From NCBI GenBank assembly GCA_009746045.1, contig RPFO01000421.1, forward strand, positions 1-64,000: a stretch of DNA of 64,000 bases, given 5' to 3'. Made by a program: the position numbers and the translations under genes. The notes below the pieces were generated by a model. That model saw nothing but the letters and a program-made list of their open reading frames with translations, ran no database searches and was not told the origin of the DNA. Origin of the DNA: Mesostigma viride. Lineage: Eukaryota > Streptophyta > Mesostigmatophyceae > Mesostigmatales > Mesostigmataceae. This document shows positions 32,936 through 42,030 of the stretch, in pieces (position 1 is the first letter of the stretch; each line of letters opens with the position of its first letter).

Positions 32936-33176
32936 CTTCATACTACCGTTGTACGAAATTCAGACTGCACGAACCTCGAGGATTGTCAATGAATGCCCAT
33001 GATTTTTGAATGAACAAAGCACACTGACCGCCGTGTTTGCGCGCGCGCGGGTGGAGGTGCGTGCACTAGTCTGCCAAGAAAACACTGCAGGGCATGCGCG
33101 CACGAACACAACGAGAACGTGCCAGCCTATGACGTCGTCGACGATGAAGTTCGTCGTCCGCTAAATTGTAGGGGAT

Positions 33177-33440
33177 ATGGCGGAGTATCTGAGTGAAACA
33201 GAGAGGCTGCGGGCAGAACGACTGTGTTATGGACAAACTGCGGGTGTTTGCCTCTTAGGCCATGCCGATGGGGCAGACAACAACTGTCGGGGCCGAAATG
33301 GTGAAAGCTGCAACCTATTTGCTCACGCAATCTGCGTCAAGGCAATTGACGGGAATAAAAATGGGGAGGAGTGGTGGTGCCCAGGATGCCGTGACCCCGG
33401 TGGCGTGAAAGTTGCCAATCTCCAAGCTTCGGGTTCGAAC
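33177..33440 (+). CDS. PHD-like zinc finger protein carried by the foldback-like element, first exon
   Basis: The ORF starts at 33177 (MAEYLSETERLRAERLC). Cysteines and histidine follow in the order C17, C24, C37, CNLFAHAIC (45-53) and WWCPGC (67-70), resembling a PHD or extended PHD zinc-binding domain. The open frame runs on to 33701, but coding character fades after about residue 85 and an intron probably starts there. A second open segment (about 33570-33820, after a gtgtgcag acceptor) ends TMSNDWFTS and a stop, and may be exon 2. Role unknown; PHD fingers usually read histone tails. Confidence 0.55.
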
Positions 33441-33569
33441 GGTCATCATGAGCTCGGCACTCCCCCCCGGCCCTTGGCATGGCGACCATTTGTTTGGTTT
33501 GTTGATTATTCCTTCATATACCGTGCCCTAAGGCATGCTGGCTTGATGTGCTGGGTGGTGGTGTGCAGG

Positions 33570-33820
33570 TTGGTGGACGCCGGCTCCCATCCATTGACCC
33601 CTTCTCTGGCACGGTCTCTGTGGCGGTGGCTGCGCTCAACTCAATTGCGACACTGGCCATGTCTGGGAACACGACGCCCGTGCCACGATGGCGCCCGGTG
33701 ACCACGTGGGTGCCATCATCCGTGTCAGCTCCGCCCAACTATGGTGTCGGCCGCCCATTGCAGCAGTGGCCAAACTTCTCCAATGACTGGACTATGAGCA
33801 ATGACTGGTTTACCAGCTAA
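33570..33820 (+). CDS. Possible second exon of the PHD-like gene
   Basis: Open from an acceptor-like gtgtgcag at about 33565 to a TAA at 33820, about 83 codons, Ser/Thr/Pro-rich with SNDW repeated near the end. No domain recognised. The join to the first exon is a guess because several GT donors are possible. Confidence 0.35.
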
Positions 33821-33899
33821 GCTTATACTAGTTTCTGATGTATTATTAAGTGAGCCAGTGCTTCTAGTAGAAGGTGATGTCTTAGTACTTATTGTATCA

Positions 33900-34103
33900 A
33901 AGAGACAACCAGCGCAGGCCAGAAATCGGGAGAATCCGGACCATGGTAGCTCGAGCCTGCCGTTATCTTTTCCGCGTTTTCGAGTCGTTCAGGATGATGA
34001 AGATGAATGGTGATGGAAATGTGTATCCTTGTGCATTGAAATTATGGCTGGCTTACGTGTGGAGCGACTAGATGACCTAGACGGTGGGGCCGGAAACAGT
34101 GTA
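33900..34103 (+). repeat. About 210-bp dispersed repeat, copy 2
   Basis: Matches 23414-23626 in the same orientation; see that entry. Differences include ccgcgttttcgag against ccgcatgttcgag and small deletions. Confidence 0.85.
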
Positions 34104-34230
34104 TATTCATGCTGGACTGAAAGAGTACGTGGCGTGCCACTGGCAGCCGAGACATGTGCCTTGTCGATGGCCTGGGTTGCTCTTGTGCCATCCCATTTCA
34201 TCTCAGATTGAATCATGAAGTTTCATGATT

Positions 34231-35778
34231 CAGTTGATGCTTGCAAGTTTCCAGCCTGACATGATCGATCGAGTTCATTTGGTCGCACAAAAATGTTTTA
34301 TTCAAGAGAACAGTGGCAATGGCATCAAACTGCATTGTTTTCCTTTCATTTGTCACCTTTTGAGCTGTAAACAGTCTATTTTGATGGTCTACATGCTGCT
34401 TACAAGTTTCCAGCCTGATCTGAGTTCATTTGTTCAATATTCATATTTGTTTCATGTAAGATAACCGAGAAAATGACAAAAAACTGCACATGTATGCTGT
34501 CACGTGTCACCATTTGAGCTCAGAATGAGCCCAATTTTTGTGGGTGGTCTATTTTTATGGTCTAGATGCTGCCTGCAAGAATCCAGCCTGAAATGAGTTC
34601 ATTTGTTCACTGTTCATATTTGTTTCATGTAAGAAAAGGGGGAAAATGACGAAAAACTGCACATGTATGCGGTCAAATGTCACCATCTGAGCTCAGAATG
34701 AGCCCAATTTTTGTGGGTGGTCTATTTTCATGGTCTAGATGCTGCCTGCAAGAATCCAGCCTGATATGAGTTCATTTGTTCACTATTCATATTTGTTTCA
34801 TGTAAGAAAAGGGGGAAAATGACGAAAAACTGCACATGTATGCGGTCAAATGTCACCATTTGAGCTCAGAATGAGCCCAATTTTTGTGGGTGGTCTATTT
34901 TCATGGTCTAGATGCTGCCTGCAAGAACCCAGCCTGATATGAGTTCATTTGTTCACTGTTCATATTTGTTTCATGTAAGAAAAGGGGGAAAATGACGAAA
35001 AACTGCACATGTATGCTGTCACATGTCACCATTTGAGCTCAGAATGAGCCCAATTTTTGTGGGTGGTCTATTTTCATGGTCTAGATGCTGCCTGCAAGAA
35101 TCCAGCCTGATATGAGTTCATTTGTTCACTATTCATATTTGTTTCATGTAAGAAAAGGGGGAAAATGACGAAAAACTGCACATGTATGCGGTCAAATGTC
35201 ACCATTTGAGCTCAGAATGAGCCCAATTTTTGTGGGTGGTCTATTTTCATGGTCTAGATGCTGCCTGCAAGAACCCAGCCTGATACGAGTTCATTTGTCC
35301 ACTGTTCATATTTGTTTCATGTAAGAAAAGGGGGAAAATGACGAAAAACTGCACATGTATGCTGTCACATGTCACCATTTGAGCTCAGAATGAGCCCAAT
35401 TTTTGTGGGTGGTCTATTTTCATGGTATAAATGCTGCCTGCAAGAATCCAGCCTGATATGAGTTCATTTGTTCACTATTCATATTTGTTTCATGTAAGAA
35501 AAGGGGGAAAATGACGAAAAACTGCACATGTATGCTGTCACATGTCACCATTTGAGCTCAGAATGAGCCCAATTTTTGTGGGTGGTCTATTTTCATGGTA
35601 TAAATGCTGCCTGCAAGAATCCAGCCTGATATGAGTTCATTTGTTCACTATTCATATTTGTTTCATGTAAGAAAAGGGGGAAAATGACGAAAAAACTGCA
35701 CATGTATGCTGTCACATGTCACCATTTGAGCTCAGAATGAGCCCAATTTTTGTGGGTGGTCTATTTTCATGGTCTGAA
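34231..35778 (-). repeat. Right arm: 173-bp monomer array, inverted
   Basis: About nine units of the same 173-bp monomer as the left arm, in reverse orientation (aatccagcctga at 34581, 34754 and onward). Units nearest the outer end are almost identical; the innermost unit (34231-34450) is diverged. Confidence 0.95.
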
Positions 35779-35882
35779 GGCTGGATGACCCCTGCTTTAT
35801 TGACAAATATAAGGATTTAATCACATGTGGAAAAATTGAGTAAAATTTATGAAATTGAGCAAACACTTATGAATCCCCTCTA

Positions 35883-36008
35883 GAAGCTCTAGTCTTTGCT
35901 ACCCCTCCTTCTTCTCCCCCTAAACGGGCTGCATCTGCATCTGCTTCAGATACTCCTCTCACCTTGGAGTTTGGTTCCCTATCCATTACTGTTGTTAAAA
36001 AGGATTGA
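35883..36008 (+). pseudogene. 3' part of the hybrid-binding-domain ORF
   Basis: Forty-one codons and a TGA stop, continuing in phase from 29245 across the foldback-like insertion. It is Ser/Pro/Ala-rich with a basic PPKRA, and ends ITVVKKD. Gag begins 93 bases later. Confidence 0.6.
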
Positions 36009-36101
36009 TTTTAATTTTGTTCCTGCTGCAGACCTTCAAGGTTTTTCCTTTTTCTTTTGTTGCTTTCTTCTTTTGATTCCTATTCCTTTACGTAATTAAA
36101 G

Positions 36102-37850
36102 ATGGATCCAGTGGGTGGAGATATGTCGCCTATACCTACCAATAATAATAATAATAATACTACTAATAACACTAACAATAACAATACTCGTGGTAACCGA
36201 CGGGACTCCTTGGAAACGGTACACCATCTCACTCCTCAAGGTATTCTGCGTACCTCACCTCCTTCTCCTGTTGCTGGTGGTCGCCGTCGTCCCTCAATTA
36301 CCCCACCTACCTATGAACAACGTATTTCCCAAGTCAGATTTAGTGAGGAACCTTCTTTCGTTGTGAACCAGGCCCCTGCCCCTTCTGCAACCTTGGCTCA
36401 CCCCTCCAGCAGGTCCTCACACACTAACAATGCTCCTAGGCCTCCTTCCCACCCTGTGCCTTCAATGCCTGCTATTAACACGGGTCGTACCTCGGCCCCT
36501 GTCGGCCCTTCTGGGCGCCCTAGTGCAGTTCCCTTTTACCCACCTGCTTCCTGGTCCTACCCTGAGACGGCCTATGAGGCTGCCCAGGTTCCTACCCGTG
36601 TGGCTGATTTAGAAGTTAATAATGATTTCAGTACCATGCCCCTAGATGATAGGAATTATGATCATTTTGCCTATTCCTCTCTTCGTGAGCAATATACTGT
36701 CCCCTTCTCCTATGGGCACCATCCTGAAACGGTGGCTCCCTCTAGACCCCTACCCAAGACTTTTCCTATCCCTTCCTTCTATCCCGCTTATGTAGCAGTG
36801 GAAGATAGTGGCCCTATGGGAAAAACTGATTCTTCTAATCCCCCTAAGCCTCCTGCTCTTCCCCTCTTTGCCAACCTTCCTAAGCTGGATGTCAAGTCTA
36901 CCCCTCAACAGTTTTTCACCTTCATTATGTTGCTCACCCAGAACACAGAGTCCTGGCAGAACCACAATAGGTGGCGCCTCTCTGATGCTGTACTAGTTCC
37001 TCATTATCTTACTACCTGCATTACTCCTGAACTTGCTAACCTCATCCAGTGTGAGTCTCTTGCCTCTCATGCCTACCCAAACTCTGTAGCAGAATTGTTC
37101 AAGCGTTTAGAGAACCATTTAGTCCCTCCCGATGCAGATTGGCAGGATAGATTATCCTTTGGCACCTTGCAGCAGGGTACCAAGTCCTTCAAAGAATATA
37201 TGAAAGAGTTTGATGCTCAGATGGTACGAATTAGGGATTTGTCGGGTGCAGAAGTACGTGCTCGCTTCCTTCAGGGCCTCAGTAGACCCTTATTGCGTGA
37301 AGTCAAGCGCCAGTTCTCTGCCTACCGTTTTACTGACCTGCCCCTCAAGCATGTGCGCCAGCATCTTTTACGAGTAGCAGATTTCTTCTCCACACCTTCT
37401 CTTCCTACCCGTTCCCGTATTAATAATATTAGCCTTACCCCTGAGGAGGAGAACTCCTATGTAGAAGAATTAGATATCTGTGTGACTGACCTTTCAGCTC
37501 TGGATGTCTCTCATATTACCTGCTATCATTGTAAGGAAGTAGGTCATCTTAAACGTGAGTGCCCCAAGTTCCTTTCGGGTGCTCCCCCTCATCCCGACGC
37601 TCGCCCTCCTCGTACCCCTCAGCGTGCTCCTATTCGTCCCACTTCAGGACGCATTCCTTCAGCTACCCCTAGTAGGCTGAATGCTGTGCAGACAGGATCC
37701 CCAGGGTTCCCCTATGATAATCAGGCTCCCGCACCCTCTTCAATCCCTCGTGACCCTCCAGCAGTGGCTTTTCCGCCAGGGTCTTCTTCGGGGTTCGTTC
37801 CTATGGATTTGGGGGGGAGGGGGAACAGTAGGCCTGTCAGCCGGGGGTAA
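36102..37850 (+). CDS. gag: Retrotransposon Gag polyprotein
   Basis: 582 codons from ATG (MDPVGGDMSP) to TAA. The N-terminus has Asn runs encoded by aat/act repeats, then a long Pro/Ser-rich region to about residue 240. A capsid-like helical domain follows at about 260-430, with the retrotransposon-gag signature DRLSFGTLQQGTKSFKEYM...F. A CCHC zinc knuckle CYHCKEVGHLKREC lies near residue 475. The protein should form the virus-like particle and bind the genomic RNA. It is intact, in contrast to pol. The end overlaps a run of seven G and five G (37811-37830) where the protease frame takes over. Confidence 0.9.
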   Translation: MDPVGGDMSPIPTNNNNNNTTNNTNNNNTRGNRRDSLETVHHLTPQGILRTSPPSPVAGGRRRPSITPPTYEQRISQVRFSEEPSFVVNQAPAPSATLAHPSSRSSHTNNAPRPPSHPVPSMPAINTGRTSAPVGPSGRPSAVPFYPPASWSYPETAYEAAQVPTRVADLEVNNDFSTMPLDDRNYDHFAYSSLREQYTVPFSYGHHPETVAPSRPLPKTFPIPSFYPAYVAVEDSGPMGKTDSSNPPKPPALPLFANLPKLDVKSTPQQFFTFIMLLTQNTESWQNHNRWRLSDAVLVPHYLTTCITPELANLIQCESLASHAYPNSVAELFKRLENHLVPPDADWQDRLSFGTLQQGTKSFKEYMKEFDAQMVRIRDLSGAEVRARFLQGLSRPLLREVKRQFSAYRFTDLPLKHVRQHLLRVADFFSTPSLPTRSRINNISLTPEEENSYVEELDICVTDLSALDVSHITCYHCKEVGHLKRECPKFLSGAPPHPDARPPRTPQRAPIRPTSGRIPSATPSRLNAVQTGSPGFPYDNQAPAPSSIPRDPPAVAFPPGSSSGFVPMDLGGRGNSRPVSRG

Positions 37851-38439
37851 CCTGGACAGGTCCTTAGATAGTACCCCAGATAATAATTTTTGCTTGCCTG
37901 TTTTTATAACCTCTGTAGGAGCTGAATCATCCCTACCACTACGTGTGCGTCCTCTTATGTTCTTGAATGGTGGCTTAACCGTCCCTCATACTGTTGTAGA
38001 CCCCTTCCTGCATGCTGATGAACTCTTGAATGTCTCTGTGTTAGTGGATAGCGGTGCGGCTAGCTCCTTTGTGAGCGAGGCCCTAGTTAGGCGTTTAGGA
38101 CTAGTCCCTACCCCTCACACAAAAACTGTCACTGTCCATTATGCTGACGGTCGCACCAGTCATTCCCCGGGTACGGTGTCCCTTCCCCTGGTCATACAAG
38201 GACGTACGGTCAACCTGACGGCCACTATAGGCCCTATCACTACAGCTGATGTATTACTAGGATTAGATTGGCATCAGGATAATAAAATCACTATTAATTA
38301 TGATACTATGGTCATTTGGTTTCCAGATAGCTCCTACTGGGTACCAGAACGTCATTATAGATTAGAAAATTTATCCTTGGTAGATATTACTCCTCCTACA
38401 CCTGTTGATCCTCCTGTAGACCTATACCTGAAGTATTAA
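37851..38439 (+). pseudogene. Retropepsin-like aspartic protease segment of Pol
   Basis: In the frame +1 to gag, the segment has VLVDSGAASSFVSEALVRRL (the D-S/T-G catalytic motif, here DSG) and, 80 residues later, DVLLGLDWHQD. Both are typical of retropepsins of Ty3-like elements. The open frame overlaps gag from 37681, so gag-pol expression may need a frameshift in the G-rich run near 37820. It stops at 38439, about 50 bases before RT opens in another frame; the join is broken. Confidence 0.8.
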
Positions 38440-38491
38440 TGTCCAATGACGAATTACGTTCTGAACTAAAGAATATGGATACCTATTATGT

Positions 38492-40465
38492 ATGTTCCTT
38501 CAGTTAGAAGTACAAGAGATACCTATCACTAATAATAGTGTGGATATAGATGTAAATACAGTGGATACAATAGGAGTGGGATTTACTGAAAATGAAATAG
38601 TAAGATACATGGCTGTGATAGATTCCTCAAAAGTATTTGAAGAAAAGACTCCTTCTTATCCTCCTCCTCGTTCTGTTTTACACCGTGTAGTTATCAAGGA
38701 CGGTGCAGTTCCTACGCACTCTCCGATGTATAGAATGGGCCCTACAGAATTAAAGGAACTAAAACAGATTTTAGTATCACTATTAGAAGCAGGATTGATA
38801 GAGCCTAGTAACTCCCCCTACTCCGCTGGTGTCCTGTTAGTTCCTAAACCAAATGGCAAGTTTCGCCTAGTTACTGATTATAGGAAGCTAAACGATATTA
38901 CTGTGAAGTCTAAATACCCTCTACCTCGTATTGATGATATATTTAATAAGGTTAAAGGTTCTACCTGTTTCACAGTACTAGATTGTGCGGATGGTTTTTG
39001 GCAACTACGTATAGCTCCTGAGGATTGCCACAAAACCGCCTTTGCTACCCCTTTTGGGCATTACCAGTTTAGAGTAGCGGCTATGGGACTCTGTAACTCT
39101 CCTGCCTCTTTCCAAATGTTAATGAATGAAGTGCTTAGACCTGTTATGGGAAATTCCCACCTTCCTCAAGTGTCCTCTGATTTAAAGGATCCTTCCTTCT
39201 CCTCTGTTTCTTTATCTGAGCATGACCGTTCTTGTGCTCAAGCTTACTTAGATGATATCCTTATTTATTCTCCTGATTTTGAAACGCACCTACGTGATTT
39301 AAAGAAAGTATTAGAAATCATGGCTGAAAATTCTTTATGGGCGCGCCGTGCTAAAGTTCGCTCTGGTAGAAGTGTCCCATTCTTAGGGCACGTTCTGTCA
39401 GATGCCGGGGTCGCTACCGACCCGGATAAGACTAAGTCAATTCAGGAATGGCCTACCCCTACCGACGTTAAAGGTGTACGTAGTTTTCTAGGAATTGCTT
39501 CTTACTATAGGCGTTTTATCCCGCGTTTCGCAACTATAGCAGCTCCTATTAATCATCTATTAAAGAAGGATATCCCCTTTGTTTGGAGTAGTGAATGTCA
39601 GTCGGCTTTTCAGTGTCTAAAATCCCTACTCCTCTCCCCTCCTGTACTCATCCTACCGGATACTACTAAACCCTTTGTTGTAGCCACAGATGCTAGCAAG
39701 GTAGCTATAGGGGGCGTCCTTCTCCAGGATCAGGGTCAGGGCTTACAGCCAATCGAGTATATCTCTAGGACAATGCTTCCTGCGGAGCGTAACTATCCCG
39801 TCCACCAGCAAGAACTATTAGCTGTGGTGTACTGTTGCCACGCGTGGCAGCACTTTCTTAAAGGTGCTCAATTTGATGTTTGTCTGAATGAACCCTGTGA
39901 GATTGATCCTTATAGATTAGTTATCCAGACAGATCACCGCCCTCTTACCCATCTTCTCTCACAACCCAACCTTACCCCTCGTCAAGCGCGCTGGATGGAG
40001 TTTTTAGCACAGTTCTCCCCTTTTAAACTTCAGTATGTTAAGGGTGTAGATAACATAGTACCAGATGCACTCTCTCGTCGTGCAGATTACTCCTTTTTCG
40101 AGGACCTTGATGTTCTCAATACTACTCTAGTTCCTACTACTATGGGTGTAACCCCGTATGGTGAACTACCTGATGATGAATCCTATGCCTACCTCTTTCA
40201 TACAGCTGTTCGCATGCCTGATCTCCTTTCTCACGTAGGACTCTCTCTCCCGTGTGAGGCCCTTCCTGTGGTCTCGGTGGGGGGGGAGGGGAAAAATAAA
40301 ATTTCTATACCGCTTAGCCATATAGCGACTAGGTCAGGAAAGTCTTATGAACACATAGTCCCTCTAGGACCTCCCCTTCTCTTTGGCAAGGCGGTAGGAG
40401 ATCTCTTTAAACCTGTTCTGGATACCTCTGTAGCGATGCCTACCTCTGATCTCGAACGTTATTAG
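38492..40465 (+). CDS. Reverse transcriptase and RNase H segment of Pol
   Basis: 657 codons with all RT motifs: LVPKPNGKFRLVTDYRKLN, FTVLDCADGFWQ, FATPFGHYQFRVAAMGLCNSPASFQ as pieces, then AYLDDILIYSP and FLGHVLSDAGV. RNase H follows with VVATDASKVAIGGVLLQ, HQQELLAVVY, IQTDHRPLTHL and VPDALSR. Between motifs B and C there is an insert of about 30 residues (NSHLPQVSSDLKDPSF...), which is unusual. The C-terminal 100 residues past ALSRR are not a known domain. Codon use is AT-rich compared with the third ORF. The first codon is not the natural start, since pol continues from the protease segment. Confidence 0.9.
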   Translation: MFLQLEVQEIPITNNSVDIDVNTVDTIGVGFTENEIVRYMAVIDSSKVFEEKTPSYPPPRSVLHRVVIKDGAVPTHSPMYRMGPTELKELKQILVSLLEAGLIEPSNSPYSAGVLLVPKPNGKFRLVTDYRKLNDITVKSKYPLPRIDDIFNKVKGSTCFTVLDCADGFWQLRIAPEDCHKTAFATPFGHYQFRVAAMGLCNSPASFQMLMNEVLRPVMGNSHLPQVSSDLKDPSFSSVSLSEHDRSCAQAYLDDILIYSPDFETHLRDLKKVLEIMAENSLWARRAKVRSGRSVPFLGHVLSDAGVATDPDKTKSIQEWPTPTDVKGVRSFLGIASYYRRFIPRFATIAAPINHLLKKDIPFVWSSECQSAFQCLKSLLLSPPVLILPDTTKPFVVATDASKVAIGGVLLQDQGQGLQPIEYISRTMLPAERNYPVHQQELLAVVYCCHAWQHFLKGAQFDVCLNEPCEIDPYRLVIQTDHRPLTHLLSQPNLTPRQARWMEFLAQFSPFKLQYVKGVDNIVPDALSRRADYSFFEDLDVLNTTLVPTTMGVTPYGELPDDESYAYLFHTAVRMPDLLSHVGLSLPCEALPVVSVGGEGKNKISIPLSHIATRSGKSYEHIVPLGPPLLFGKAVGDLFKPVLDTSVAMPTSDLERY

Positions 40466-41849
40466 TAGATTTACGGCCACTGAGCCGGAAGCATTAGCTG
40501 CCATTGCTGCCCATCCCCAACAATTAGGCAAGCACCCTTGTAAATTTGTAGGTGGATTTTTATATGTGCAGATAGCAGATTCTCCCCCTCAATGGCGCCT
40601 GTATGTCCCTCCTATCTGTCGCTCCTCCTTGCTCTTTGAGTTGCATGACTTAGCTGCTCACCAGGGTGGTAAACGGGTACGGGACCTAGTAGCCCGCTCT
40701 TACTACTGGCCTTCCCTTTTAAAGGATGTAGATGAGTATGTTAGAACCTGTCAATCTTGCCAGGAGATGAAACCCAACAATGTAGGACAGATAGCAGAGC
40801 CTAGGACCTTACCTGATCCCATCATGCCGTGGGACTCCATTATGATGGATTTTGTAGGACCTTTTAGGAAGAATGATAGAGGTAACGCCCAGATCCTTGT
40901 TTTTGTAGATCGTTTTACTCGTATGTGTCATCTCGTGCCGTGTCCCTTAGAACTCACCGCACGCGATTGCGCACGCCTATACCTTAATAACGTATATAGA
41001 TATCATGGTTTGAGTAGGCAGTTTATTAGTGATAAGGATAAGTTATTCACTTCTGATTTTTGGCAGCAGTTCTTCGCTGCTATCGGTACCAAGGTCACCT
41101 TCGGTACTGCCTACCACTCCTCCTCGTCTCATTTAGTAGAACGTTTGAATAGGTAGTGGAAGAAGCTCTGCGTCACTATGTGAATGGCTCTGGGAGTGAT
41201 TGGGAGGATTACCTATGTTTGGTAGAGTTTTCCCTTAACAATTGCCCTCAGGCTGCGCATGGTTATACGCCCTTCTTCTTAGATACTGGTAGACAACCTC
41301 TTACCCCTACCTCTCTTTTAGCTAGTCCTTTAAGGGACAAGGATGATGTGTCCCGGATACTGTAGAAGGTGTGCAGGCGTTATTAGATAAGATGAAGAAT
41401 GCACACGACAACGCTATTGCAGGGTACCATAGGGCGCAGGCCAAATACCTTGCTAGGTTGCGTGCCTCATTAGATAGAAGAGCACCTGAGATAGAAATAG
41501 GAGATTTAGTCTTAGTAGAAGGCCCCCGTGTTGGCCGCTTCGCTCATAAGTTCGAAGCTGAACTGAAAGTGAAACTTAGGCCCGCCTTCTTAGGACCTTC
41601 CGTGTGTTGTCTAGAGTAGGTAATTTTCTGTATGAGATAGATATTCCTACCTCTTGGCAGACCCACTCTCGCACCTTTCATAGAAGCCAGCTGAAGCTCT
41701 ATCATCAGAGCACGTTCGCTGGTAGAGAATTGGCCCCTGCCCCTTTAGAGCATAACCCGGATACTGGTGAGGTAGAGGATGAGGTAGAGGGTATCGTGGC
41801 CCATAGAGATATCAAAAAGGCCGCGGTACCCAGCGCCAGTATAAGGTGA
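40466..41849 (+). pseudogene. Integrase segment of Pol, frame-broken
   Basis: Four overlapping frames together cover an integrase. The H2C2 finger is HDLAAHQGG...CQSCQ. The DDE core is IMMDFVGPF, then FISDKDKLFTSDFW, then HLVERLNR with the third acidic residue. The C-terminal part has GDLVLVE and FHRSQLKLYH, as in Ty3 integrases. Frame changes occur at about 40465, 41153 (aataggtagtgg), 41365 and 41600, so no intact protein is made as read. A chromodomain is not evident. Confidence 0.85.
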
Positions 41850-42030
41850 AGTGGATGTATGCTCGTAGTGAGTAGATAAGGTCTGGTATACTGAGAGTGA
41901 GCTAGATGGGTGTAGTCGCCTGCTGCAGGAGTATAAAACCCTGCATAAGCTCTAGTTGTAGACCTTCTCCTCTCTTATGTTATGTCTGCTGTCGACGGTG
42001 GTTGGTTGTCCCCTCCCCTCCGCAGCCGTC

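Larger units (their letters stand above)
29246..35880. mobile_element. Foldback-like DNA transposon with 173-bp inverted arrays and TA target duplication
   Basis: The ends are inverted repeats: ggaggggattcata... at 29246 and its reverse complement ending at 35880, about 30 bp including gtgtttgctcaatttca. TA lies directly outside at 29244-29245 and 35881-35882. Taking out the element with one TA leaves the interrupted retrotransposon frame continuous, which strongly supports these boundaries. Inside the ends, long arms of a 173-bp monomer run in opposite directions, as in foldback elements. The 2.9-kb core has a Tudor-like and a PHD-like gene, and no transposase that I can recognise. It may be non-autonomous. 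Confidence 0.85.

Noticed and set aside
41150-41165. Stop-codon reassignment (TAG read as Gln) explaining pol breaks
   Set aside because: The breaks change reading frame rather than only meeting TAG in frame, and the host gene uses TAG as its stop.
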